Counted from the stretch's first letter, positions 11,401 through 23,252 are shown. The stretch: DNA of 64,000 nucleotides from Phycomyces nitens (GCA_022702545.1 JAHRBC010000002.1:3224001-3288000); one strand, 5' to 3'. Translations and numbers: made by a program. Notes: generated by a model not told the origin, from the letters alone.

Positions 11401-11940
11401 TCATTATCATTTGCAGCACTTTTAAGCAACATCTACAGTGAATCAACTGTAGCCCCCATTCGACTCCACGATATATCCCGTACAGGACTCCAGCTGCTCT
11501 TTAGCCTTCTTCATCGATTAATAACACGTCCCTCTCTACCACATGCAGCTCTCTTACCACCATCGATGGCATGGTCTGATGTTATAGAACTGCTTACGCT
11601 ATCAGACCGGTTCGGCTGCGACGATGCTCTACTAGTGTGTGAGCAATGGGTAGTTGATCAAGTCCAGAACAGGCCTATTTCCAGCCAATGTCTCGAGGGA
11701 TGTATTATGGTCTTTAGAAAATGTCGGGACCCAACAACTAATGATGGAGGCATATCATCAACCGTATGGCCATTTCAGCAAGTGATTCAAACTTGTGTTC
11801 AAGGCCTTATATCACACTGTAAACAGATTGTTTCACTCGAGGGTTTTCAAGAGTTGGTTCAAGACAAAGACTCGAGTGAATTGGGCGCCTTCTGTGATTC
11901 GATGATAATCGCCCTGCAGTTGGGAATCAACCCACCATAG
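8431..11940 (+). CDS. Large intronless ARM-like repeat protein with C-terminal BTB-like domain
   Basis: A single uninterrupted exon encodes 1169 aa from the ATG at 8431. An upstream in-frame ATG exists at 8227 but lies in a microsatellite. Most of the protein is helix-rich with Leu-rich repeats resembling armadillo/HEAT solenoids (for example IRLICLRGLLKPCFQKSL). The last 170 residues contain a BTB/POZ-like stretch: PQSLSFAALLSNIY, then VAPIRLHDISRTGLQLLFSL, and VIELLTLSDRFGCDDALLVC. ARM-plus-BTB proteins such as ARMC5 act as substrate adaptors of CUL3 ubiquitin ligases, so an adaptor role is plausible but inferred. There are no membrane segments. It is unusual as a 3.5 kb intronless gene among intron-rich neighbours. 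The homology is suggestive only. Confidence 0.75.
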   Translation: MESNPIIKLSEIYRNIRSTDPAIRLALQTKIQTLSLSQLDHLLRQWIGYTLNQNQRWPIHRLLRCFDVILQNIDRNDKHTLRLPSLHKSIQQTLLVAHTSPNDVTAQALLSCFTKLLERFASLLPRKECQNAIGHLLNWCMEPEKSIRLICLRGLLKPCFQKSLVQCDAYWLLTQQLYNIQTERDELTLVSRLLEQLVKYGRDAPVDRYAHAQLLYFVNAAHFHILAGVWENVSGIYQEQPLDIRAVHSLTTIVNICCNLSEKAVSRISEAQSIVKWQPLIYQAMRDFLIQSSALKQILYEQMSEAEQLEEVPWPKPRPSKYKNATDICASLLSRALQCNTKMFNTVQKSESQVVIDKCVLAIIQCLTVYISWPVKAEDISQVGHENWPNYLYTDAETRAFCHVDSGLLLSYEPLFIILLDGLIQMVPHVPKHQVSRMSRSMAICIQAIWTSLLRSEEESPQINSRLEKLTIFLLHYDDVIEQFSNASSRLQPLIWGPTLDQVKKALTAMTSQAPSEWMPSSLDKAKRALVALEKATHHTRACERLVSEDALSLVSPEWIPDESRIGASTESLEMYGLLVRFISSLATKTAYVRIRLREEQTLMPMVFRLLLIGIQERNLFTTQRKQWNRLLFWCLEVIRAFQFDPVSLQAWIGWSDQDLAKKNSPTATSNYKTTLCMILKNILVPFQHFDTDTSNDTLEIDEEVIIIAIFLMDQLTLLPDFGKQIFEMNGFMESLSKLLLLIHRTAPKRQKEITLQDSTQDSMDCTSDNYTTKSSDNDNSLGTDAPHVQALQRSIVRLLTNKENIPVMVRQDLLTSFFRPILQAHSTSGAYWRDFFCRQLYDKIYDDLRRVFLFTVDDDNAIMLHESTAIAISYACMDPHNWGLLLEEKTGSILYTNCVLGVIFHMLIYDLEHTKTDSIMENYVSGRKVAAAQVLEAMGAKVSRFWNSPPFQWPAEREYESVTMSTPVLFLTDDSEEPVESTTDVLIPQSLSFAALLSNIYSESTVAPIRLHDISRTGLQLLFSLLHRLITRPSLPHAALLPPSMAWSDVIELLTLSDRFGCDDALLVCEQWVVDQVQNRPISSQCLEGCIMVFRKCRDPTTNDGGISSTVWPFQQVIQTCVQGLISHCKQIVSLEGFQELVQDKDSSELGAFCDSMIIALQLGINPP

Positions 11941-13825
11941 TTGTTGAATAGCATCTTTGTTGATTTTGATTCACATGGAGTGTAAGATTAATTCATGTAT
12001 ATATGCAATTGAAAACACGTATATATGTATATATATAGGAGGCTACTATATAGAGATAGTAAGCGATTCCAAGTTCTGTTATCAAGTGTAAATGAAGGAG
12101 CGTCTTTACATTGGTGATTTTGTTCTTAATGTATACAACCAATTGATCTAGGAATCCATAGTCATAAAGTATATCTTGTATAGTCTATACAATTGACATT
12201 AAACAAATGTATAACTTTTTTTTAATAATCCACTAAGCGTAAAGAATATATATACTTTATCTAATACCAAATAAAATGTAAAGAACATGGACTAGATAAC
12301 TATACTGTGTTGCAAGAATATATAGTCTATCGACCTTTGGAATCAAAAACTGCTTGGAATTGTTTTCTTTTGAATAACAAGGCTATTTTAACCAGACTTG
12401 CATTTGAACTTTCCAAGGGAAGAACATGTCATTTTTCCAAGGTCTTTATGTACTTTGTTGAATTTATTTCTTTCCTGAAATGATCTCTAGACTCTCACCA
12501 CCCATGCTGCAAAAGTATCTAAATCATGGTGGAATCACCTCCAAAATTTATGGTTGGGGAAATTATTGTGAATAAAAAACCAATGGTGTCTGTTCAGAGA
12601 GCTCTCTGACATTCATTGCTTCCTTTAAAAAAAAACTTGAATTTCCTTTCATCAAACCAATTAATGAAGTTCCAGTCTCATTGTAGCTTTCGAGTATTCG
12701 CGAAACAACGTACTTGCGAACATTAAACTCTGTTTTTCTTTTTTGCAATGACACATTACTTGATGCCATCAACAGTACTCTCAGGTATAATTATTGCAAG
12801 AATTATATTATCAGTATGAGTTTTATTTGTAAAGCTATAAGTTAGATATCATACCCAGAATACTACCTAAATAAAAATAGAAGGTATTTAATTAAGAAAC
12901 CCATTGTGGGATCTAAAAGTGTTTCTATTTTTGGCATGGATAAAAGTGCATTGAACTAGACCGAATAAGATCGCTGTCCGACCCGGACATGATTACATCC
13001 AATGACCGGTATCTGGGTTGTCTTTGAACCCCGAATAAATGCAAATATACCCTTTGGCCCAATTACCAATTATTATTATTATTATATTTTGAAACAAATT
13101 AAACATTATATATATATATATTTGTTTGTGGTTGTATGGGGGCAAAAGATAAGCTTAATTAATTATAATTAACTATACTTCACTTTAATTACCATTGTTC
13201 CATTAAAGACTCTGTGATCAACACGTCTTTTTCAAATGACAATAATATATTTAATTATGAGAGCTATGAATCAATTATAGCAATAAAAAAAAAGCGTCAT
13301 TGTGAAACATGATAAAATCCAAGAAAACACATACGAAAGCTAGTTTATATTTTGATCAATTTCCGCTACAAGTAGTGTCGGATCGCCAACCTAGTGAAAA
13401 AGAATGCCAAGAACCGATGGGATTCCAGGCAAATTGACCCAAAGAGCCAAAGAGCTTAAGCGTATTGTAATTTTGGTGCCTATTTTTGTTTTGTATTGTT
13501 TTAAAGTCGTTTTAGACCGGACCTACTCCACAAGAAACCCAAAAATAAAATAAAGAAACCGATTTGTGGTTTACTGGGACCATGACGCATATAATTTCCA
13601 ACTCTCTTTAAATGACACTTAAAGCCTTATCTACGTCAGTACAACATCAGCTTTACGATAATGTCAAAATGAATAAAGTGTTCTTTAGCTGTTTAAATGA
13701 CGTATAGTATGAATTCATAAGAAATATCTCTTTGGATTTCTTTATAAAAGGGCCATTGGTTTTCTCGCTCAAAACAATATTCAATTCACAACTCATCTTA
13801 AGAACAAACAAACAATATATCTACA
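11941..13825. other. AT-rich spacer upstream of the lectin gene
   Basis: About 1.9 kb without a convincing gene. It includes a 69-codon minus-strand frame at 12563-12772 that matches no family I know, a short (TA) run near 13110, and the lectin promoter at the right end with a TATA-like TTTATAAAAG at 13741-13750, about 75 bp before the start codon. Confidence 0.5.
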
Positions 13826-14324
13826 ATGGTCAACTACATCCCCTCTGGTTACTTCTTTATTGCCTCCCAGTTCAATGGCAAGGTCCTCGACGTCGAAAAG
13901 GCTTCTACCAAGGACGGTGCCAAGATCTGTGTCTGGGCCAAGAAGGACACTGATAGCGACAACCAGCAATGGGAGTATCGCAATGGCAATCTTATCAACC
14001 GCTACTCTGGAAAGGCCCTCGACATCAAGGGTGGCAAGATCAAGCATGATACCCGTATTATCCAAGAGGCTGTCAAGGACGCGTCTGAGGAGGCTGAATC
14101 CCAGCGCTGGTTGATTGACCCTCAATATTATATCCATACTGCTGCCGACACCTCTTTGGTCCTCGACATTCGGTAAGCTACCTCTTGTTTGATAATAGAT
14201 CCCAGTCTAACATTTATATTACAGTGGTGCTGAAGATGAAGATGGTGCCGAAGTCATCTTGTACGAGAAGCGCGAAGGCACTGCCTCCTCCAACCAGAGA
14301 TGGAACCTCATCCCTGCCAACTAA
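13826..14324 (+). CDS. Ricin-B type beta-trefoil lectin domain protein
   Basis: Two exons (13826-14172, 14225-14324) give a 148-aa single-domain protein. Three trefoil repeats are visible: SQFNGKVLDVEKASTKDGA with DNQQWEYRNGNL, then YSGKALDIKGGKIKHDTRI with SQRWLIDP, then ADTSLVLDIRGAEDEDGA with NQRWNLIPAN. Each ends in the QxW motif that shapes the sugar-binding lobes of this family. There is no signal peptide and no attached enzymatic domain, so it is a stand-alone, probably cytosolic carbohydrate-binding protein of the kind common in fungal fruiting or storage tissue. Strong C-ending codon bias and a good TATA box suggest high expression. The ligand is unknown. Confidence 0.92.
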
Positions 14325-14576
14325 ATATCCCCCCCTCTTTTTTTTCCGACTACATTCCACTTTACCATTTGCACATATGAAAAAGAAGTGTCTGTAGTCA
14401 TTGCAAATATATATTTTACGCAACTAGAATACCTTTAAGATTCCCTTTATCTTTTTGCGCTCTTGTCAATAAATATTCAATCGCTTGTACTCCAACTAAA
14501 AACGTAATTTCACAAGTGTGTTTTTTTATTATTATTATTCAAGAAAGCCTGGATATACTACTTATTTTTAATCATA

Positions 14577-17500
14577 CTAACTCTCTAGAGACATCTGTCT
14601 CCATCTCTCAATGTTTTCTATGGGATCCAAGGTCATATTAACTGTCTCCCGATTTACTTGAGGCGGTGCACTATTGGACATGATTCTTCTCATATACACA
14701 GGCATCGGTGATCGTTTGTCAGATGGACTGTCATCCTGAAACAAGACTTCTTCCATTTCCTCTTCGTCATCGTCTTCTTCTTCGTCAAATATATCATCAT
14801 AATTATCTAGACTAGCCATGCCTCCATCTTCCTCCCACGTTTTTCGCTCGATGCTTTCCTTTGTAGGAAGCCGGGCATCAATAAAAGGATCATTCACGGC
14901 ATCAAAGAAGCAGTCTGAATCGTTTCCATTATCCCAAGCTTGTAACGGTTGGTCTAGAAATCCATTGTGGGCTGGATCCTGTAGTTCATTCTGCCAATTG
15001 AGCATGTCGCTTAGAGAGTTTTCTACCCAGTTTCCACTCCTGAAGCTATAGGACAGCGGATGGGCGGCTGGTCGATCGGGTATCATGGGCGCATTGGGGG
15101 GAATGTATGATTCTGGAAACACGAGGGTATTGGAGGAAGAGGATCCTTGTGAGGATGTGTAGACTTGGTCGTTGCTGCTGGCTTCCAAGGGATCTGAGGG
15201 TGACAGATCAGCCCAGGGACGCAAAAGAGGTTGGAGGAATCTTATATAGGAATCATAGAGGGTCGGATGGGGACAGCTTCGAAGAGACTTTTAAAAATTA
15301 ATAGACTGTTGACATAGTATATGGTGGTTACCTTTGAAATCTTGTCGAATCCAGATAGCATGATCTCCAGCCGTACTTTCTCTTGTTCTCTTGGAGTAAT
15401 ATCCCCTCGGTAAGTAGTAGGTGGAGTGGTGACGATTGTGCAAATGAGGCGAAGATGGGTTATCTGGTAATGGAGTCTAAGTACAGCATATAATCAATCA
15501 TTCTTGCCTTACCAAATGGTCTACTACTCCTTCATCGACCATGACCAGACCCCCTTCTTCTGGGTTGGCCTGTGCCGAGTTTGAGGAACCCGGGGAGCCG
15601 TCTGATTTGGACCTTTCTTCTTGGGATTTCAGTTTCAACTGACGGAATGCACTCTCAAACTTGTAATCCAAGACTTGTGCCAGAAAAGTAATTGGTTCAA
15701 TATGACGATCGACGGTATACTGGATCTCTCGCATCCAGGCCGTGTATCGAGGCTTTGGTGCGTCCATGTCAGCCTCAGACATCCCCGTCTGATCTTCATT
15801 TTCCAAAATAACCTTCATGATCTCCTGGGGATCAGTCTTGAGTGACATTCTGAATGGCAGGTCTGCCTTTGTCGATTGTTCGTATCCAGTCTCGTCTAGG
15901 ATCCGATCAGAAGGACGATCGAGCAAGAGCTGGCGAAGGATGTCATAGCCATGGACATATCTTGAAGAACTATGGGCCGGTTTTGTTTGGAGTGTAGTAA
16001 GGGTGCAGAGAATGTTGAGAAGCAATGCGCGAGTGGTGATGTCCAATCCATAGACCCCCTTTTGTTTTTGATTGGAAGGACCAAACAAGAGATCTCGAAT
16101 GTGTTCAAGACCAATTGGGTTCGTCAGGACGCGCTCGGTACCACTTTGCTATAGATATAGATATATAGATATATCAACCCATATGAGATATGAGAATGGA
16201 GCACTAGATATGTTATGTTGGTGCCTCTAACCTCGTGTGTCATTATGGCCTTGAAGCATTTTGCCAGCTGCTGAAGAAGTTTGTCGTCCTGAGGCCTCCT
16301 GCACAATTATTTTTTTGAACCATCAGCACCATATGAAGAGGGATGTATTAAGATTGGATCACTCACTTTTTTGGAATCTCTTTCATCTGACGGAAGAGGT
16401 CCGAGAGGGCTTCATATCCACCAAGACTTAAGAACTCTGTAGTCCAGCTAAACAATCAATTAGGCCTCTTTATGCTCAATTTGCTCAATCTACCTGGCCA
16501 CCACACTTCTCAGGAACACTCGAAGGTCGGCCACATCGTTCTCTTCTAGTTCTCTGACATGTGTCTCTCTCAAGGCAGTTACAAAGTACTCTGGCGTACT
16601 CTTCATCTTACCACGGACTGTCCGGTGATTTGTATCACCATGTGAACCTCCAGCCAAAAGTGACGTATTCTTGCCACCACGGGAGGTGCCGACTGACCTT
16701 GGGCTGGAGGAAGAGGCCATGGGTCCAGTGGACTTTTGCTGTGAAAAGAGGTTTGGAGCTGAGCTGTCATCCTTATCAGATGGTGAGAAGAATTTGCGGT
16801 CACGGACATTGGAAGGCTGGGCCTTTGATTTGCGATGGATTCCGAGGGTCGCAGCAAACGAAAAGGATGATGATGAAAAGGTCGAGTTCTTTCGTAGGAG
16901 CATCCGTGAACGCGACGACTGTAAGAGGATTGATTTCTGCTCGGTGGTGAGCTGGGTGAGATTTGGTTTGAGACTGGTTGGCAGGGCATACTCTTGCTGT
17001 AATGAATTATGGGGGGGAAAGGGGAGGGGGGAGGTTAGGATAGCAATTAATGACAATGGATACTTGCCAGCAGCAACTCAAACGCTTCATTGACATCGTC
17101 TGGACTCAGTTTAGATAGCTTTCTCAAGGGCAATGTGTGTTTGGTAGGTTTGGATGCCGAAGAAGAAGGTGGTGGTGAGGGTGGCTGTTCGACCGGGGCA
17201 ATTGAAGTGTGGACGATTGGGTTGTCGAGACAGACGGTCCGGAGTGGTGGAGGAGTGTTTGGATTGACTGGCCGAGCAGAATGATTGGAGTGCATAGAGA
17301 ACATTGAGTCTACTCTTGATGCCGTCTCTATGTCCTGGATCATTGGTTCGTGTGCCTGGAGATAGCCATCAGAGTCTGGTTCCTCGGGTGACATGTCGGC
17401 TTCGTCTGCAGTGGGTGAGCGCACCCTTCGACCATGCTGGAAAAAGAAGCCCGAGACACGATGAAGAAGCTTGTTGGGGTTATTGGCCAGGGCAGAGGGG

Positions 17501-17589
17501 CCCGGGGAAGATGGCGGGGAATCTGAGGGAGATGATATGCTGGGGTCAGAGGCACCCGACGACGATGGTTTTGTTTTGCGCTGGGCCAT
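14577..17589 (-). CDS. GBD/FH3 (diaphanous-type Rho-binding) protein without FH1/FH2
   Basis: Seven exons (17589-17068, 16996-16494, 16447-16367, 16298-16232, 16148-15513, 15463-15332, 15287-14577) give 883 aa. After a Ser/Pro-rich leader, helices typical of formin GTPase-binding and FH3 armadillo regions follow: SPDDVNEAFELLLQEYALP, WTTEFLSLGGYEALSDLFRQ, DDKLLQQLAKCFKAIMTHE, TTRALLLNILCTLTTLQ, and a DYKFESAFRQLKLKSQEE helix. In formins this region binds Rho-GTP and dimerises. No proline-rich FH1 and no actin-nucleating FH2 follows: the gene ends in an acidic tail and the next gene is separate. Intron 1 needs a GC donor (GCAAGT) and has a good CTAAC branch site. The protein likely acts as a polarity or Rho scaffold, which is inference. 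Confidence 0.82.
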
Positions 17590-17927
17590 GAAGCAAGAAT
17601 AAAGAGAGGATAATAAAGAGGTTGGCGAAAATAAACTAAAATAAAAGCAATTGTGTGTATGTTTTTTTTTGATTGTTTTTCCCTTGCCTTTTTAAGGCTC
17701 CTTGTTTCTTTTATCGACTGGAGTCAAGATTGTCTTGATGCTGCTGATGATGATAATAGTATATAGTTGTATTAAAAGGACATTTCCATTCCAGGAAAGA
17801 GATGGTTCTGTAACAACAGATGCCCAAATGGAGAAATATGATGTGTATAGTAGTAGATCTTTATTGTTCAATGGTAGTAGACCAGACTTGCCATAAAGAA
17901 AAAAAAGTATGTAAGTATGTATGTAAG

Positions 17928-17960
<33 letters not shown>

Positions 17961-18100
17961 AGATATAGATATAGATATAGATATAGATATAATTTGGCAA
18001 ATGCCATGTAGAGAGGAATTCAAGATGGATTTCATTGTTGAAAAGCATGTTGATTTTTTAATATATTATTATTATTATTATTAATTGTAATGATGAGTAT
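17590..18100. repeat. Spacer with hexanucleotide microsatellite
   Basis: The 510-bp spacer contains a compound microsatellite at about 17907-17991: GTATGTAA units pass into TATGTA and then AGATAT units. The right part also has a short (TTA) run. No gene is supported. Confidence 0.75.
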
Positions 18101-18967
18101 TTAGTGCGACCTCTTCTTCTGAAGGGATCCCATACGCGAAAGGGTCTGGAATATTAAGCCAGAGAAGCTGGTAGACTTTCTTGGGGGACCAGCAAGAGGT
18201 ATGTCTTCCTTGAATGGGGCGGCAATTGTTGTAGTAGGGGTAATGGGCGAAATTGAAGCAGTGGAGGAGATTGTGGAGGCAGGTGAGAGTGGGACGATTG
18301 TATCAGATTGTGCAACATATTGCTGGTTGGGTATTGGGCGGAGGTCCAGCTTTCGAGGCTTCGGCACCTGTCGTTTGGTGTTTTTGTGGGGAGATGAAAT
18401 GGATCTGCTAATAACCATGGGCTGTGAATGATTGGAGGGTGGCTGGGATGGCTGGGATAGGTAGGATGGTTGGGATGGCTCATTGTTAATTGCAGCTCTC
18501 TTGAAGGATTCGTAAGGAAGTATTTGGGTCTCTGAGTGGGACATTACAGAGCGCTTAAAGTGCTCATAGGTGGTTGGATATTCACATGGATATCCACAGC
18601 CCTCGGTCATTATCGTGTCTAGTTTTGCCCAGGCGTCCATCTGCTCTGATTCATACTCGTGCACTACGGGTGGTTCGACAGAGAAGCTCACTTTGCGGCC
18701 ACAGGAAGGTCTGTTTCTAATGGATCCCTTGCGAGTTGGTGTATTTGTATTTGTAGGTGTAGGTGTAGGTGCAGGTGCAGGTGAAGGTGTATTCTGGCGG
18801 ATGACATCGATATAAAACTGCTCTAGATCGATGCGCTTTGAACGGCCATAGGAACTCGGCCAGGCTGTGGGGTCAATGGGGCCAAGAGTTACAGACATGC
18901 TTGTTGAATTGATTTCTTGACCTGCACTTTCATATAAATGCGGAGTCTGATAAGAAAAATAGAGCAA
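18101..18967 (-). CDS. Proline/serine-rich hypothetical protein with a PP1-docking-like motif
   Basis: A single exon encodes 288 aa from 18967, or 265 aa if translation starts at the better-placed ATG at 18898 (MSVTLGPIDP). I do not recognise the family. It has a Pro-Thr dipeptide run ([15 protein letters not shown]), two Ser/Pro-rich segments and a basic C terminus. The sequence RKVSFSVEPPVVHEYESEQ contains KVSF, which fits the RVxF docking motif for protein phosphatase 1 catalytic subunits and is followed by acidic residues, as in several PP1 regulators. A short ordered core lies around DAWAKLDTIMTEGCGYPCEY. A PP1-regulatory role is a hypothesis from the motif only. Confidence 0.6.
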   Translation of the reverse strand: MLYFSYQTPHLYESAGQEINSTSMSVTLGPIDPTAWPSSYGRSKRIDLEQFYIDVIRQNTPSPAPAPTPTPTNTNTPTRKGSIRNRPSCGRKVSFSVEPPVVHEYESEQMDAWAKLDTIMTEGCGYPCEYPTTYEHFKRSVMSHSETQILPYESFKRAAINNEPSQPSYLSQPSQPPSNHSQPMVISRSISSPHKNTKRQVPKPRKLDLRPIPNQQYVAQSDTIVPLSPASTISSTASISPITPTTTIAAPFKEDIPLAGPPRKSTSFSGLIFQTLSRMGSLQKKRSH

Positions 18968-19477
18968 AACAACAGCAACCAGAAAACAATGGTTGGTCCA
19001 ATGTTTATATAATAAATAAATTAAATATTTTATTTATTTTTATTTTAATTATTTTTATAATTATTTTTATTATAGTGGGAATATATAATTCAAGCGGTGG
19101 TTCAAAAGAGAGAGAAAAGGGAATGGAATGAGGGGCCAATGAAGTGTGGGTATGGAGTCAGCCCTGAGGTATGATTCGCTCTACTGGTCAGCAAATCGCA
19201 TTCGTCCAAGGATTCCTCAAATAGGAGTGTAACAGCAACGTGCATTAGAGGCACATGCATCTTATTGGACCACATGGGACTCTAGACGCACACACACACA
19301 CAAACACACATGCGACTCTGGAGCCAAAACAGAAATCTATATATCTATTGTTGATCTTTATAATAATGATATTTATTTTTATATATATTTATTTTATAAT
19401 AACAATTATTATTATTATAATACTACTACTACTACTACTACTACTACTTGTATTTATGTTTATGTTTATAATAATAA
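18968..19477. repeat. Spacer with (TAC)n and T/A-rich simple repeats
   Basis: This spacer separates two minus-strand genes. It holds a (TAC)n run at about 19421-19449, CA-rich stretches near 19290 and long A/T blocks. No bromodomain-like exon was found here, which matters for the C terminus of the adjacent SNF2 gene. Confidence 0.7.
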
Positions 19478-22400
19478 TCACTGCATCCTTGGCTTCTTCT
19501 TGGCAGCCTCCTGAGGAGACCAGCCCCGTTTGCCATCAGCCTTTTCATCCATTGCCTTTAACCATTGTCCCTCTGTAAGGCCATCGTCATACCTCACCGT
19601 CTCTTTTGTCCGCTGTCCACGTCCCATGATAAGCTCCTCATCTGGATTGCCCTCCCTTCCATCGCTCTCGTACCGATACACTTCTGGTAACTCCCAATCC
19701 TGAATCAATCGTTCAGGCTTCTTGGTGGTTGTGCCATATCGACGCCGCCAGTCTTCTAGATCCGATCTTTGTCTTTCAAGGTCAATCTTTGTAAACACCG
19801 CGTATTCCTGGTCTGAGCGCTTCAGCATCAGATTCAACTCCTCATCATCCAGGTCTTCATTCTCCTCTTCCTGCTCCTCTTCATCTGTCTTGTCTTCCAG
19901 CAAAGACCGCAGGAACGCTTCCCGGTCCTCTTCAGTGCTCCTGTTATCAAACTTGCCGGCCTGGATAACCTTGCCATCAATGTCCAGCTTGTATTGGGCC
20001 CTCGCAAGAATACTCTCTTCAATCGAATTCTCGGTAATCAGCCTAAAGATTCGCACTTCTTTGGTTTGTCCGATACGATGGGCACGGTCCTGGGCCTGAA
20101 GATCCTGATGTGGATTCCTACAACATTTAGTCTCCTCTTCTTTTTGTCCATCGTCCCTTACCAGTCAGAGTCAAAGATTATCACAGTGTCAGCCGTCTGC
20201 AAATTCAGGCCAAGACCTCCTGCACGCGTACTCAACAGAAAGATAAAATAAGGTGATTCGGGTGCATTGAAAATCTCCAGCAGGTGAGATCTGTCGTCTG
20301 ATTTTGTAGATCCATCGAGCCGCAAATGTCGGTGTCCTCGATAGATACAAAAGTCCTCCATGATATCCATGATTTGTGTCATTTGGAAGAAAATAAGAAC
20401 CTAAAAACAAAAAAAGGGGGAGAGAGGGAGGGAGAGGGAGAGATCAATATGAGGATAGGTCTCTCAAATCCCCAACTTACTCGGTGTCCAGTTGCCTTTA
20501 GCTTTGGCAGGAGGCGATCGAGGAGCTCAAACTTTCCAGACGTACGATACAGCAGTTCATTACTGATCTTGTAAGGATTAATGGACCGCTCAACTTCCTC
20601 AAATACAAAGGGGTGGTTGCAGATCTTTCTCAGTTGCATGATCGTGTTGTTCAGTCCTTTAATACTCGTCCGTCTGTACAACATGTCAAGTCCCTGCAAA
20701 CAGTTTCCATCATCCCACTTACCCTCCTTCACCAGATCCCTTGGCAAACAGGATGCCGTGCTTCTTCATCTGTGTATAGAGTCGCAGCTGGAGTGCTGAC
20801 AATTTGCACTTTACGACACGCTCAATCTTATCTGGCAGTTCAGATTCCACGTCTCTCTTGAGGCGACGGAGGAGGAATGGCCTCAGGACCTGGAAAAAGA
20901 AAAAGAAGAGAGGTTCGAGACGAATTCAATCATTGGTAGATTTACCTTGTGCAGACGCTTGATAATCAGCAGCTGTTCTTCCTCATTAAGATCAACCCGA
21001 TCCTGAACTCCCTGGTTCGAAAACGGCGTGTTGAACCATTCTTCAAAGCTCTTTACACTATTAAAAATCTTTGGCAGGATAAAGTTCAAAAGGGCCCACA
21101 ATTCAGGCAGATTGTTCTGGAGTGGGGTACCCGTCAGAATAAGACGGTATCTAGACTGGTAGTACTGCCGGAGTACGAGTGTAAGCTTAGAGTTGATATT
21201 CTTCATGCGGTGGCCTTCATCAATAATCATATGCAGCCACTTGATCTTGGAGAGTGCAGGTCTATCTTTTATGACATAGTCAAAGGTAGTCAGAAGCACC
21301 TGAAAGTCTCTGTGCTTAATCTGTCTCTTTTGGATCTCTTTGCGTACGTCTGGAGGTCCCTTGTAGACGATCTTTTTGACAGATGGAGCCCATTTCTCAA
21401 ACTCAAGTGCCCAATTGGTGAGGGTGGACAAAGGCACGACAATCAGATAGGGTCCTTGGAGCCCTTTGTGCTCAATTAAATACGTAATCAAACTAATGGT
21501 TTGAATGGTCTTGCCCAATCCCATCTCATCTGCCAAGATTCCATTCAAACGATTGTTGTATAGTGATACCATCCATTGTAAACCTTTGACCTGGTACTCT
21601 TTGAGCGTACCACCTACCAGCATGTCTGGCTGACGTACCGACTCTTGGATACGATGTGCCATTCTAAAGTAGTCAATCTTATTGCCGTCTTTGTCCTATC
21701 ATTATGTCCATTAGCACGTCTCTTGGTCAATCATCCTCTTACCGTCAGCATCGTCTCTTCGTCTGGCTCGTCTGGGGCAAGGCTATCGTCTTCGTTCTGG
21801 CTGTGTATCGGATCATTCTGTTGATCAACAACTGCACGCGTAAGGGACTCGAGGTACGAGCCGGTCTGCTTTAAAAGCAATGTAAGGCGAGTGTCCTTGG
21901 CCTCATCGATCAACTTCATATAAGCTTCCTCATCATCATTTCTCAATGCCCTGATGCGCTCTTTGGACATCTTGTCTGCTCTCCTCTGCTCTTCACGGTC
22001 TACATGGGCATGAAACTGGAGGACTGCCTTTCCAAGCTTACCCATTTTGGCCTGGTGAGCCTTGTGCCATGAAATAAGGTCGCGGCCCTGGTTGCACACT
22101 GTCTGAAGGTAGTCTAGATGTCTTTGCTTCTCCTTCTTTTCACGGTCAATTCTTTGCTGCTTCTCGAGTTTCTCTGTAATCTTGGCCTCTCGTAATGTCT
22201 GTTTCATGATTTTGCGATATGCAGCTCTATCTACCGAAGTTGCCAATTTGCTGGCTTCTTCCATACCCCTCACAATCTCTTCTCGAAGCTAATACATGTA
22301 TAAGCACATGTTTTCCTTTTCGAACAGATACAGAAAAAAAAAAGAAACATGCAGTGTACCTTGCTTTGCTTATCTCTTAGTTGGAGCGACCTTAACTCAA

Positions 22401-23221
22401 TGATATCGCGCTGCCTTTCAGGAGAAGCACTCTTTGCCATTTCGTCATAGTATTCACGTAACAAGAATCCCAGTGGTTGTTTCTGATGCTCTTCTACCTC
22501 CATTGATTCCAAGCTTTCTTGTCTGCTTTCAATTCGGCGATCTATACGTTTTTCTCGTTCTATGAGGACAGTGTAAGGGTCTAGTCCAATTGGAGCTGCG
22601 TCTGGGAGTAGTAGACGTTGTTGACGTGAAGCATGTGCGTGGGATCGCTGTTGTCCACACAAGAGATCAATTGGCGAAAGGTCGGTATTGTTCGTCTGGA
22701 GTTCTTTGTATTTTATGGCATTGAGGGTTCTATAGTCGTTTGCTTGTCGATAGACTGCTTCGACAAGTTTTTCTGAAAGTGTTTTTGGGTCTTCTTGTTC
22801 TTCCTCTCCAATCTTCATGGCAGGGGTTTCTATGTTTGGTGTGGATACTGCAGTAGACTGACCAGAGAGGTTTTTTTGGAGAAAGTTGTAGGCAAGCATT
22901 TGGTACTGGAGGGTGTTGAATGCGGACGAGGGAGATGCAGCTGCAGAGGGGGTGGCAGAAGATGGGGTGGCTATTTATACTTGTAAGTATATCATTGTCG
23001 GCAAAGTTTTCAACTCACCTGTTGATGGTGATGTCTGCTGCTGTGATTGCGGTTGATGCTGTTGAGGTTGAGATTGAGATTGAGGTTGTTGTTGTAGAGG
23101 TTGAGGTTGAGGTTGAGATTGCTGTTGAGGTTGCTGCTGTTGCTGTTGCTGTTGGTGTTGGTGTTGGTGTTGGTGCTGGTGCTGGTGCTGGTGCTGGTGC
23201 TGTTGTTGTTGTTGCTGTTGT

Positions 23222-23252
<31 letters not shown>

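Noticed and set aside
12563..12772. A 69-codon minus-strand frame in the lectin upstream spacer
   Set aside because: No similarity, no splice partners and a weak codon pattern; it may be relic DNA.
15477..15512. A 31-nt GC-AG or 36-nt GT-AG intron between exons 5 and 6 of the GBD/FH3 gene
   Set aside because: A 49-nt GT-AG intron (15464-15512) keeps the frame, has normal length and gives a continuous helix, so the shorter options are not needed.
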